From assembly GCF_900102185.1 (NCBI RefSeq), contig NZ_LT629690.1, positions 682,001-746,000 on the forward strand: a DNA stretch of 64,000 bases. Reading direction: 5' to 3'. Both the position numbers and the translations under genes were made by a program. The notes under the pieces are model-generated. The model saw nothing but the letters and a program-made list of their open reading frames with translations. It searched no databases and had not been told where the DNA came from. The DNA is from Terriglobus roseus (GTDB lineage: Bacteria > Acidobacteriota > Terriglobia > Terriglobales > Acidobacteriaceae). This document shows, piece after piece, positions 25,034 to 34,800 of the stretch. Within the stretch, counting starts at the first letter, position 1. Each line of letters begins with the position of its first letter.

Positions 25034-27831
25034 GGCGCTTCTATCCATCCCGCAATCCTTTTCCTTACCAGGGCGCACTCAGCGTTGCCGATGAGGAACT
25101 TCCCGAGTCCGAGAAAGAGTTCGATTCCACGCCGACCCTTCCGCTCGCACCTGTTGCGAGACTGGTGACGCTCACCCAGGAATATCTTGACCGTTTTGAT
25201 CCAATTCAGAAAAAGCGCGGTCAAATCGTGGCTCTTCGCGGCGAAGCTGGCACTGGAAAGACGCATACTATCCATTACGCGCAGCGCGTGACCTATCGCC
25301 CAAAAGGGTCCCCGGCAGGTCAGTTGCCGGTGCAGCTCTACGCTAGCGCCGACAGTCCCGACTTCTTTCGAATTTACGTTTCACTGTTGACGGGCATCGA
25401 TCTCGAGACGATGCGCGGGATCGGTGAACGTTTCACAGCCGTTCTGACCGGTGAGGAATTGGACCCGCACGGTGGAACTTCAGACCGAGTCGCCAATACT
25501 CTTCGCGAGGATCCCGATCAAGCCCAGCGTCTGTTTGCTGAAGGAGCGGTGGAACGGGGCAAAATCGAAGAACGCCAAGAGGAAGAACTTCGGAAGGTTT
25601 CAGGTGGCGCTGGAGAAGATCTTCGACGTGCGTTGCCGTTTCTTTCGGCCAGTCCAGCGATGGCAGAAACCGCTTTCAAATGGGTGACTGGACAGGCTGT
25701 CAGTGCGGAACAGATTCGACAGCTTGGTGTGTCCGGCCCCATGACGGCCGAAGTGGCGCGCGCCGCGCTCCGACTTTTTGCGCGAGTTTTCCGGCGTGCT
25801 GGCCGGCCCCTCATCTTGTGCATCGATCAATATGAGAATCTGATCGACAGTGCTGACGCGAAGGCGAATGCCGCCAATATTGGGTGGATTCAGAACCTTA
25901 TGGACGATGCCGCGGCCGAGAACGGCATGGTCGTAATTTCTGGGAACGAGAAGGCCTGGCGGGAGCTTCCGGGCTACATCCAGTCTCGAGTACCTGATCT
26001 TAACCTGATCACATTGCAGGCGTGGAGCCCAAGCGAGATTGAACAGGTAATCAGTTTGTATCTCCATCCCTTCGATCAAATATCGGAACAACCCGGTGAA
26101 GACGATCTATTTCCGTTCACGAAGGGAGCGACTCTGCGGATGTGCGAGTACAGCGGTGGCAATATACGTCGCGTTCTTCAAGTCGCCGCCGCAGTTTTCG
26201 ACAAAGCGCAAACGGGAGAATTGCTCATTGAGCCCGTTGTGGTAGAGAGCGTATTGCTTACCGGAAGCCGGATGTTTTTTACGGAATCTTCGGTCCGCGC
26301 CGAAATTAAACAAATCATCCTGGAGCAAACGCTGCCATTCACTACAGAGGCAGAGGTCTACGATAGCCGGATCGATTTCTGTATCTCAGGGCCCGATGGT
26401 CATCCACGACTTCTAGTCATGGTTAGCAAAGCCATCTTTTACGCGGACGAAGCCGATACGGCGCTCCGTCATTTGGATCTCATCCGTAAACTCCAATACC
26501 ACAAGGATCCGGCGCGCTTTCTCCTGGTGGTATTGGGATACGTTAGTCCCCAAGTGACACCACGTCTGCTACCTTTCGTCCACGAACTGATTGTGTACCG
26601 AGCCGATACGTTCCGTGGTAATTTCACGAATGCGCTGAAGCATATGCCACCGGTGATATCTCTTTCGTCTCCGTCGCCGAAGGTTCTTGAGAGTTTCGAA
26701 AAACAGATTCAGGTACTGCAAAGCAGTATTGAGGATCTTCGCCGTGAAAGGCAGTGGGAGCAACAGCAGTTGGAGCACAACAGTCTCGGGTTGCTCTCTC
26801 GGCAGGAGGCCAAACGTGATGTTTGGCGTGGAATTCGCACGGGATGGGCGGAGGAGCGAGCGAAACTGGAAGACAGGATCTCCGCTAAACACGCCGAATA
26901 CCGTTTGCGGGACCAGCAGGAGATGGAAGCCCTGCGGGCCCGCTCCGAGCGTGAGCTGTGGATTCGCGTTGGCTCTCAGGTTTTGTTTGCCTCTGTTTTG
27001 CTCGCGGGAGCGATGCTGCTCTGGTTCCAGATCTTTTATCGAAGGCTTGAAGCTCTAAACCAACTCGTTTGGATAGGAACGGCGCTTGGAGGGCTGGTGG
27101 CTTCAGTTGCACTTGCGCGTTTTTTTCAGGGTTCCGCTTACCGCGAGTTGACGGCCAGTGTGAGCAGCCGCTCTGAATTGGATCGCTTGGCGAGCGCCTA
27201 CAACCTGAGGAAAGGGGCTGACCGGAGAAGCGTGGTCAGAGGTTTGCGTGCTTCCAACCCGCATCTCCGCTACGCCTCCGCACTTGTTGCCGCAGATCGA
27301 GGTGTAGATCAAGAGCAAATCTCCGCAGCTCTGGCATCGGAGCGCTCTGCTATTGTCCGGCAAGCATTGGCATATTCGTTGGCGCGCCGTTACAACCAGA
27401 TCTCCTTTTGGAGTAAAGGAACAAGAGCAGACGTGGCCCTAGAGGTGGGATATTACATTGAGGAAGCTGGCTCTCATCCAGACGAGTTTCCTCCGGGAAG
27501 TGGATTCCGGGTTCTCGCATGCCTGAGGAGCCCCGACATATCTCCCGCTACGCTTGCAGAACAGCTTGCCAAGAGCATAGGCATAGCAGGCAATGAAGAC
27601 GCTGTCTCGGTCGCGTTCCGTGGAGGCCTTACCGCCTCCAATGTTTCCGTTACGGCACAATGGTCAGATTTTGAGGTGCGTCAGGCTTCCGCGCTTCTCA
27701 ATCCTGAAGATGAGCGATCGATCACCAGTCAATACAATCTCAAGAGCATCGCGACGCTCAAAGAGATGTATTTGTTCTTTCGTCAGATCGAGTTCGTGCG
27801 GAGCCGCGATGAAACCTATGGACGTTTATGA
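25030..27831 (+). CDS. Large membrane AAA ATPase with coiled coil and C-terminal helical repeats
   Basis: 933 residues from ATG 25030 (ATGA overlap with the preceding stop). Walker A GEAGTGKT (71-78), Walker B LILCIDQYE (261-269, Asp266), and a sensor-like segment VVISGNEKAW. Residues about 425-530 have an alpha/beta pattern (RIDFCISGPDGHPRLLVMVSK) faintly like a PD-(D/E)xK core lacking the acidic residue. Coiled coil about 550-645, two transmembrane helices about 647-668 and 676-698, then Arg/Ala-rich helices resembling HEAT repeats (about 705-830). Last gene of the operon. The layout suggests a membrane-anchored effector driven by the other two ATPases; function unknown. Confidence 0.82.
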   Translation: MRRFYPSRNPFPYQGALSVADEELPESEKEFDSTPTLPLAPVARLVTLTQEYLDRFDPIQKKRGQIVALRGEAGTGKTHTIHYAQRVTYRPKGSPAGQLPVQLYASADSPDFFRIYVSLLTGIDLETMRGIGERFTAVLTGEELDPHGGTSDRVANTLREDPDQAQRLFAEGAVERGKIEERQEEELRKVSGGAGEDLRRALPFLSASPAMAETAFKWVTGQAVSAEQIRQLGVSGPMTAEVARAALRLFARVFRRAGRPLILCIDQYENLIDSADAKANAANIGWIQNLMDDAAAENGMVVISGNEKAWRELPGYIQSRVPDLNLITLQAWSPSEIEQVISLYLHPFDQISEQPGEDDLFPFTKGATLRMCEYSGGNIRRVLQVAAAVFDKAQTGELLIEPVVVESVLLTGSRMFFTESSVRAEIKQIILEQTLPFTTEAEVYDSRIDFCISGPDGHPRLLVMVSKAIFYADEADTALRHLDLIRKLQYHKDPARFLLVVLGYVSPQVTPRLLPFVHELIVYRADTFRGNFTNALKHMPPVISLSSPSPKVLESFEKQIQVLQSSIEDLRRERQWEQQQLEHNSLGLLSRQEAKRDVWRGIRTGWAEERAKLEDRISAKHAEYRLRDQQEMEALRARSERELWIRVGSQVLFASVLLAGAMLLWFQIFYRRLEALNQLVWIGTALGGLVASVALARFFQGSAYRELTASVSSRSELDRLASAYNLRKGADRRSVVRGLRASNPHLRYASALVAADRGVDQEQISAALASERSAIVRQALAYSLARRYNQISFWSKGTRADVALEVGYYIEEAGSHPDEFPPGSGFRVLACLRSPDISPATLAEQLAKSIGIAGNEDAVSVAFRGGLTASNVSVTAQWSDFEVRQASALLNPEDERSITSQYNLKSIATLKEMYLFFRQIEFVRSRDETYGRL

Positions 27832-28096
27832 CTGGACATCTGAGGTGTAGACAAGAAACTTAGTTTCCGAGGCGAAGGCGTAATCGCTGATGCACGTTTT
27901 GAGTAAGGTTCGTACAGACCGAATTATGGGGAGCGTTCCCCAAGCGGCATGGAAAGTTATTGCGAGGGCCCCCCATACCGCTACTCCTTTGCAAATGGAG
28001 TAATGTCCAATCTCTTCGAAGTGAAATCGGTTCAGAGCTCAGTAGCGGTATGAGAGACTACTCCGGAAAATGGACGTCACGGTTCACCAGTTGAAC

Positions 28097-28396
28097 CTAC
28101 TGCACAGAAGGGTCGAGGAGCAATGTTTCTATCGATGGTATGGGCGTACTACTTTTCCTGGCCAAGAAGAATTCCAAGCGAGACATGGCGGACGTTTTCA
28201 ACCAATCCGATATCGCTTCGTTCAATGAGTCGAGCACCGATGCTCCCGTTGCATCACAATATGCTTGGACTTCTGCGATCAAGGCGATGTCAGCATTGAT
28301 AGCTGTCACAAGCTTCTGCTTGCGGGGCGTGCGATGGGCGCTAGAAGATCTGGAGTGGCGGACGGAAGGAATTGGATTTAGGGTATGGGAAGCCAT
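28097..28396 (-). CDS. Small protein with RHH-like C-terminal helix pair, putative DNA-binding
   Basis: 99 residues from ATG 28396 (GGAG 7-8 bases upstream); the extension to 28558 lacks a ribosome site. Basic N-terminus (HSRSSSAHRTPRKQK), then VTAINADIALIAEVQAYCDATGASVLDSLNEAI in short form, which resembles the strand-helix-helix pattern of CopG-type proteins. Isolated on the minus strand between operons. Could be a small regulator; moderate certainty. Confidence 0.5.
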   Translation of the reverse strand: MASHTLNPIPSVRHSRSSSAHRTPRKQKLVTAINADIALIAEVQAYCDATGASVLDSLNEAISDWLKTSAMSRLEFFLARKSSTPIPSIETLLLDPSVQ

Positions 28397-28862
28397 TGCA
28401 TGTCTCCTATATAGACTGCTGCGGTTAGGAGCGTTCTTGTACTCGCAATACGAGAGCGCTCTGTTTATTTTCACTGACAATAGCGCGAACTTTATCGGTA
28501 TGGCAAGTAGGAAGATTGATATAAACGTTCTTGTCTTTTGTCCATGCTGAGGTGTCAACGCGAGTTGCGCCTATGTAGGAACGAGTTTGCAGTGTGGTGA
28601 AACGATCCTCGCCACGGAGGATTGCCAATCAACCTCTCGCGTAAGTTCGCACGTCGTGACAAGTCCTTCTTCGACTGAGAGAAATACGTCGAAAACAGGT
28701 CGTCTGTCTTTGACGTTAGAGAGGCTGAGTGGCAGAAATCGTTGAAGTCGAGAGGCTGGTTGGCAATTTAGCCTTCGGACGGCTCCTATCCCTCTTCAAT
28801 TGATTCGGTCTCATTTTTCGAAATCTGAGGTTAGTCCTTGAGCTCGATACATTGCGGCAAGG
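28397..28862. other. Intergenic region, nothing recognised
   Basis: 466 bases between two minus-strand genes. No open frame with a ribosome site, no clear terminator and no repeat was found. Confidence 0.35.
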
Positions 28863-29333
28863 TCACTTCTTGTTGGGGCAAAACTGCTCTAAGCCGTCCA
28901 GATCGTAGTAGCGAGCGTTTGGATTGGCGTTACAGAAGATATCTCTCATCTTTGGCCAGTATTCCCGAGCTCCAGTCAGAGCGATTAGTTGCATTCCGCT
29001 TGGCTTGCTTACGGCTTGGAGGATATGTATGCCTTGCCTCATCTCCTCCATTAAGGCGCGTGCTTGCTGAGCGGGTGTTTGGTCAAAGCGAAAGCTACCG
29101 TCCTTGAAGATGAGCAGGTTGGGTTCATTGAGTTTCTGCACGGGCTCTTGCTTCTCCATTCTGAAGCTAGGATCGTCGGTTAGCTTCATGACATAGGCTG
29201 TTTGGATGTTTTTAGCGACGATGGCTCCTTTCAGGAGTGTTTGCGACATGTCCACAGATGGTTCTTGCGAGTGAGTGCAAGTGGATAAAACAACCGTGAT
29301 GACAGCAGGCAGTAAGCGAAGAAGGAATCGCAA
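28863..29333 (-). CDS. Exported small protein, unknown
   Basis: 156 residues, TTG start with GGGAG 6 bases upstream. The N-terminus MRFLLRLLPAVITVVLSTC is a signal sequence; LSTC is a poor lipobox, so either lipidation or cleavage near THSQ is possible. The mature part is polar, with FKDGSFRFD and Cys in DIFCNANPN and EQFCPNKK that could form a disulphide. No family recognised. Confidence 0.6.
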   Translation of the reverse strand: MRFLLRLLPAVITVVLSTCTHSQEPSVDMSQTLLKGAIVAKNIQTAYVMKLTDDPSFRMEKQEPVQKLNEPNLLIFKDGSFRFDQTPAQQARALMEEMRQGIHILQAVSKPSGMQLIALTGAREYWPKMRDIFCNANPNARYYDLDGLEQFCPNKK

Positions 29334-29439
29334 CTGGGTCTCCCTCTCAAAATGAACTCAAAACTCGCGCGCGTCGCGCAACAGCGAATTGATCCTAACG
29401 TCAAAACGAGTGAAGGAAGAAAAGATTCGAAGAGGATTC

Positions 29440-29574
29440 ATGAGCCAGTCCATCATTAAGCGTTTGCGTCGCGTGCTGTTTGAAGTGGTCGAGGACCACG
29501 ATCTTCCGCCTGCGCTCCGGCGAAAGGCTCGCGGTGTTTTATTGGAAATGATTGTCGACGGCGGCGTTCTGTAG
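29440..29574 (+). CDS. Possible 44-residue basic protein
   Basis: Short frame (MSQSIIKRLRRVLFEVVEDH...) with AGAGGA immediately upstream (spacing slightly short). Predicted almost entirely helical and basic, ending before two hairpins that precede the replication-initiator-like gene. Could be a small regulator of that gene. Coding status uncertain. Confidence 0.4.
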   Translation: MSQSIIKRLRRVLFEVVEDHDLPPALRRKARGVLLEMIVDGGVL

Positions 29575-29618
29575 GGCTCATACCAAAGAATTCAAGATTC
29601 AGTGGGTAACTACTGGAT

Positions 29619-29703
29619 GCCGAGGACCTAAGAGAACCTCGGCTTGAGAGGTTTGCCTTGGGGCGGTCTCTTCGACCACGCACGTCATCCCGCGTGCGTG
29701 GTC
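29619..29703. terminator. Two tandem hairpins upstream of the initiator-like gene
   Basis: First hairpin: GCCGAGG (29619-29625) pairs with CCTCGGC (29637-29643). Second: GACCACGCACG (29674-29684) pairs with CGTGCGTGGTC (29693-29703), an 11-bp perfect stem followed by a T-rich stretch (tgctgtttctc). It may terminate the small upstream frame or act as an attenuator or antisense-RNA region for the initiator gene 32 bases downstream. Confidence 0.5.
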
Positions 29704-29735
29704 TGCTGTTTCTCTAGGGATTGGGAGTAGCAAAG

Positions 29736-30815
29736 ATGTCGAAGAGTGATGACAGTGGCCGACTGAGAGCACTGTTCGATCTGACAGATGTGCCTTCTGT
29801 GGTCTATGCAGATGGCCCGGATTTCGTTGAGAGGGGTAGACGAAAGGCTAGCGGGAATTATCTGCGTAAAGAGATCATCCTGGCTTTGGCTAAACGTGCC
29901 AATTCCGATGGTACTAATGCGTATCCATCTATCAACACGCTCGTTGAAGCGACACAGAAGGCGCGAAGCTCAGTTCAGCTAGCAATTAGTGACTTGGAGC
30001 GTCTGGGATTTCTCACCATCCACAGCAAGCAGGGCGCCCGTGTTCGTACTGACCATGGTTTCGGTCGTACCAATCTGTATGACCTCAATCTCTCATTGAT
30101 TCTCGAAAGGCATAGGGAACTGAAATCGAAATCACGAGGAGCATTCGATTCAGCAAACGGAGATGGCCCGATTTACCCAACGAGATCGCCCGATTTTGAT
30201 ATGCGAGATCGCCCGATTGTTGCAGAAGGATCGCCCGATTTCGACAGGAGATCGCCCGATCCAGTCGGGCATAACCGTCCTTATGACCGCCCCTCAATAC
30301 CGCCCAAGAAAGAACCGACAGGTGTCGCGTCGAATACGACGGCCATTTCATCTTCTCTCCCTCTTGAACAATCTGAAGGACAGGAACGGACACACCGCAT
30401 GGTGCACGGTCTTGCGAAAACCGGGCTAGGTGAGGCCAAGGCGGTTGCGATGGAACTCGCATACGTTTCGAACAACACGGTGGCCTTCACGGACCGCGAG
30501 AAGCGTCGGATCGGTACACTCTTGTCCGAGGGTTACACGCAAGACGAGATCGTATCCGCTTTCCGGATATTCCTGGAAGGCAAGGACAAGGACAACCTGA
30601 AGGACATGGGCTTCGCCGCCAGGAACTTCGTGGAGACCGCTGATCAGTTGGTCTACACCGCGCGACGCAAGAAGCAGGAACGCGCTGAGGAACAGGCCCG
30701 TGTAGACGCTGGCCGCCAACGCTTCCTAGAAGAGGGACAGCGGGGGATGGAAGAGCACCAGCGCCGTCGTGCCGCAGAAGAGGCTCAGGTGGAAGAGGTA
30801 CTGAGTGCCGACTGA
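29736..30815 (+). CDS. Winged-helix replication-initiator-like protein (HTH_36 type)
   Basis: 359 residues from ATG 29736 (GGGAG 8 bases upstream). Residues about 38-115 form a winged helix of the type found in plasmid and phage initiators: LRKEIILALAKRANSDG..AYPSINTLVEAT, ARSSVQLAISDLERLGFLTI. Residues about 140-180 are a Pro/Arg/Asp linker encoded by iteron-like DNA repeats. The C-terminal half is helical, ending in a long Glu/Arg/Gln coiled coil. An initiator with its iterons inside its own gene recalls lambda O. Replication of the element is inferred. Confidence 0.7.
   Translation: MSKSDDSGRLRALFDLTDVPSVVYADGPDFVERGRRKASGNYLRKEIILALAKRANSDGTNAYPSINTLVEATQKARSSVQLAISDLERLGFLTIHSKQGARVRTDHGFGRTNLYDLNLSLILERHRELKSKSRGAFDSANGDGPIYPTRSPDFDMRDRPIVAEGSPDFDRRSPDPVGHNRPYDRPSIPPKKEPTGVASNTTAISSSLPLEQSEGQERTHRMVHGLAKTGLGEAKAVAMELAYVSNNTVAFTDREKRRIGTLLSEGYTQDEIVSAFRIFLEGKDKDNLKDMGFAARNFVETADQLVYTARRKKQERAEEQARVDAGRQRFLEEGQRGMEEHQRRRAAEEAQVEEVLSAD
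30162..30261. repeat. Five intragenic iteron-like repeats (GATCGCCCGATT)
   Basis: Units start at 30162 (one change: GATGGCCCGATT), 30184, 30207, 30229 and 30250 (last base changed), spaced 22, 23, 22 and 21 bases, about two helical turns. They fall in two different reading frames of the gene (encoding DGPI or DRPI in one, SPDF or SPDP in the other), so conservation is at the DNA level. Each unit has ATCG-CC-CGAT dyad symmetry. Confidence 0.75.
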
Positions 30816-30894
30816 AGGGCGTGTAACGCTTCAAAGCCTGGTTCGGTATAGACGCAGAATTCAGTTTCCCAGCCCGGCGGCACGGGAAGTTGCC

Positions 30895-31010
30895 CATACA
30901 GGGAATGCCAAGGCCATACGGGGTATGACGATCCCGGCCATACAGGGAATGACGAGGTCATACAGGGAGGGACGATAGGCGCGTACAGGGAAGGCCGAAT
31001 TTGCCAGGGA
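30895..31010. repeat. Second iteron-like array (CATACAGGGAATGACGA)
   Basis: Five related units start at 30895, 30915, 30939, 30959 and 30982, and a weak sixth near 31003, spaced 20-24 bases, directly downstream of the initiator-like gene. They are followed by an AT-rich stretch. The arrangement resembles an iteron origin with an unwinding region, though origin function is inferred. Confidence 0.65.
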
Positions 31011-31611
31011 GAGAGCATGGTATCTGGCTGCGATGAATTCGTTTAATTTCCTTCTAACTCTGTAATTGCATGGGTTTATATGGAGAGTTGAGCAGTTGAA
31101 GAGCTCTGGGCCATGAGCGAAAGATCGTCATTCCACGTATGACATCGAGCATTGCCTGTACACACTGATTGTCCCTCCCGGTATGCGCACGATTCTCGTC
31201 CAGGCCCGAAAACCAATCAAGAAGTGATTGTCTAAGCTACGGATGAATGCAGTACACTGCCCGCAGTCTGGCGAGCGATCTCGCACCCGTCGGATTAGTT
31301 TCGCCGGTTTACCCAAGCGGCAGGTAAGCCCGCGCGGCCAACCATGGCAGCTTCGCGGTGACTGAAAGGTGGACTTGCAGCGTGAACTGCATCCTTCCTC
31401 CGTGTTGTCAGTAGACCGTAGCCCTTGCTTGAACAGGGGCTACGTGTCGCCTCACCGGCTGCGAAACTCCCATAAGAATCTGCGCGACGTGCTCCGCCAT
31501 CCATCGAGAAACTTTCGTTCTCTCTCCTAGTAGTAAATCGAAGGCGAGTGTCGATTATGGACTTAGATAGCCGCAGACCAGCACAAATGGGCCTGCCTCG
31601 TCCTGAAGTCT
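31011..31611. other. AT-rich candidate unwinding region and non-coding stretch
   Basis: 31033-31090 is clearly richer in A+T than its surroundings (gaattcgtttaatttcc and tttatatgg included) and follows the second repeat array. The rest, to 31611, has no convincing gene. A small hairpin, GTAGCCC with GGGCTAC, lies around 31419-31443. Confidence 0.45.
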
Positions 31612-31803
31612 ATGCCCAACCTTCGCACAACGCGCGTGCAGATCACCCTCGAACAGTTAAGCCTTCTTGACCGCATATCCCGCTCTGTTGGGTGCAGTCG
31701 TAGCGAGGCTATTCGAAGGCTGATCTCTATCGGCCTTGAGAGCTGTGGAGGTGAACTGAGTCCAGTTCCCGGACAGCAAACAATCCAGCCCGCAAATTCA
31801 TAA
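31612..31803 (+). CDS. Ribbon-helix-helix DNA-binding protein
   Basis: 63 residues. VQITLEQLSLLDRISRSVG and CSRSEAIRRLISIGL give the beta strand, helix A and helix B of the CopG/MetJ fold. The tail is unstructured. It lies between the origin-like region and the fibre gene, so a role in copy control or partition is plausible but not shown. Confidence 0.7.
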   Translation: MPNLRTTRVQITLEQLSLLDRISRSVGCSRSEAIRRLISIGLESCGGELSPVPGQQTIQPANS

Positions 31804-31889
31804 AAGCTGTGGCTTGGCGCGCCGGTCTTCTGGCATTCACCGGTGCGCCCCAGATAGCAGCACAAGATCCCCTCAAAGTTTTCTACTGC

Positions 31890-34800
31890 ATGAAGCGTCG
31901 TTTACTGTTTCTCTTTCTCCTCATCTTTTCCATTCCGGCTTTCGCCCAAGGAACCCATCGCCAGAGTGAAGTCTTGACCATTGGTCAGGGCACCGCGGCG
32001 AACTTGGTTCCATTCGCGAAGATCAAGGTCTGCGTTGCCGGCACCCTGTGTCAGCAGCAAGTCACTGTGTACAGTGACATCGCGCTCACGCAGGTGCTAC
32101 AGCAGCCCCTGACTGCCGATGCTGTCGGAAATTACGACTATTACATTGCGCCGGGTTGCTATGACGAGCAGTACACTGCACCGGCCATCAAGTTGTCTCT
32201 ACGCAAGAATGTCTGCACGGGTCCTACTACGGCGACGGCACCCGGCGGCAACACTTGCAACCAGCAGTACAAGGGTTCCGACGGAACGCTAAAGGGGGAC
32301 ACCGGATCTTGCACTGACGGTGCAGGAAACGTATCAGTGTCGACTCTGCTTCTGGCTGCCGACCCTGTTCAGCCTCTGCAATCTGCGACTAAGCAGTATG
32401 TGGACAATCACACAGGAAGTCCTTCTGCTGGTACTCCAGTGCAGAAGGGGAACGGGAGCGGTGGATTCTCGAATGCCACCATTGCCGACCTGAATCTTTA
32501 CACTCCAAAGTACGCCAACACTCAGGGCAGCACCTATGCGGCTCTCTATGCGGCAGGTAATCAGGTGACCACGGGCGGTCCCACCGGCCCTACGGATACA
32601 CCCTGTGCCCCTTTCAATCAAGGTGGGTCGGCGGCGGGACACTCTTTCAATTACATCTACGGCACCCAGACGGACTGCTATATGGGAGCTGCCGCTGCGG
32701 GCCACATACAGAACGTCACCGCCCGCTATTTCTCCAATGCCGCAGACTTAACGGGGCAGGGAAGGATCATTGGAACTGTCGATTACTTCTACGACTCCAC
32801 GCTGGGACGCAGTTACTCGGGCATCTGGCACAACGCCACCAACCACAACGAAATTTTTCAGTCCTCGGCGGCGGGCATCAAGCAGCTACGGTCCGGGGGC
32901 TGCTTCATCACAGGTGTCGGTGACAACTCCTGCAGCCAATACAAGTACAACAATGTGATCTCGGGAACCGCCGATACCGGTTCCGATGAGGGTACGGAGG
33001 ATGACATCATCCAGCACGTATCCCTCGGCTCTTATTTCTCGACTGCGAATTCGGCCTATCCCCAATCGACCACAGAGATATACACAAACGCTATTACAGG
33101 ATGTGGGCAGAATGCAGTGAGTTTCCGGTGTGCGGGTGCTGGACGCCCCCTGCTGAAAGTGAGCTCGGCGCAGAGCGTGACGGTTACCGGAGCCACCGCC
33201 TCTCCGACCTTCACCGGCTGGCTCCAACTCACCACTACCGAGAACCTGACTCCCTCGATCTCGGGTTGGGGTGTCGTGGCAGCCGCTTCTCCTACTGCCG
33301 TGACGAATCTCTACACGGGTGATGCCTTCTCCTCCACCGTGTCCGTCTCGTCGGGTTCCTTTCCCGCGTCTGGGATCGGCTGCTGGGCTGGCCAATCAGG
33401 TACTCTTCAGAACTTTACCCATGAAGAAGTTAGCTACACATATTCCGGCGGAACTCTTTCGATCTCAGACCGCCGAACTTATCATCCGGCTAACTCCGTA
33501 TTTTTCGCTGGTCCATGTCGTTGGTTTGCCCCGACGCTCGACACTGCGCTGAATGGGTCATCCAGCGCATGGCTTGCAATCATCACCGATGCAAACACGA
33601 TCATCGTGACCACACAGTTCACCGGGCAGGCAAACGCCACATGGCTTACAGCAAATGGCTACTCCGCTTTCATGCCAAGCTCTGGAGTAACAGCCCGGCA
33701 GATGGGCAAGGTATATCAGGGCGCGGATGTCGTCTCCGTATCGGATCCGAGCCTCTCTACTGCCCCCTCGAACTACGTTGTCGGCGGTCAGGACAACAAC
33801 GGGTTCTTCAAACTGAGTGCGCACGAGTTCTCCATCGCCTCGGGCGACATCTTCGAACAGGCGATTCTCCCCGTAGATGTGACAAAGGTGAGGACCACCA
33901 CATGCGGCAACCTCCAACCTTCGTCCGGATCCAACCCTTCTACTTGCCAGGGAACTCTTGTCACCAACTACACCAATTCTGTGTACAGCACTGGCATCGC
34001 GTTGCCATATTCGAGGTTCAACACCAGTCCTAGCACGCCGGGATACGTTAATCCTCCAAATATCTTTGACTTCTTTGTCTACGGTTCCTCCGCCCCCTAC
34101 AACAACCTCTTCCATTTCGGAAACGGCGCGGCTCCCGTGAAGGCTGTCTTCCAATGGGACACCGTGGGTCCGACAAGCAAGGTATGGCTGATGAATCCGA
34201 ACGGTCATTCGCTTTGGTACGATCCCACGATGACGCCCGGTCTCCTGCCGGAGTGGGGGGCGGATGGTGGGTTCCAGACCCCGAGTGGACGCGTATACAC
34301 CATGGGAGTCCAGATCCCTCTTGGTAATAATCTGAGCTATGGTTGGTCGAACTGCGGCTCGCTCACTATCTTCTGCACTACGCAGACTGCCGGACTGAAC
34401 TCTACGTCAGCGGGCAACGTGACCTGCGACACCACCACATCGGGTAACGCTCTCTGCAATTTCAAAGCGGGAACGGTATCCGTTGCCGCTAACCCCACCA
34501 CTGCGCTTCAGGTCACTCCCAAGCAGTATGTAGACGCTCTGAGCAGGCTGGTACCGGCGAACAACCTTAGCGACCTGACATCGGCATCCACGGCACGCAC
34601 CAATCTCGGACTGGGGACTATGGCGACACAGAATGCTAACTCCGTCGCCATTACTGGAGGGACGGCGGCTCTTACGTCAGGTACTGTCGGGGGCAGCAAC
34701 ATTTGTACCGCGGCCAATGGCCTTTGCTCCTCCACCGCTGTCACCTTCCAGACCAACGGCAGCACGAATCCATCCCAGACTGTTCTCAATCACCAGAATG

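Noticed and set aside
30162-31010. CRISPR array
   Set aside because: Units are 12-17 bp with spacers of about 5-11 bp, and the first set lies inside a coding gene; no cas genes are in the window.
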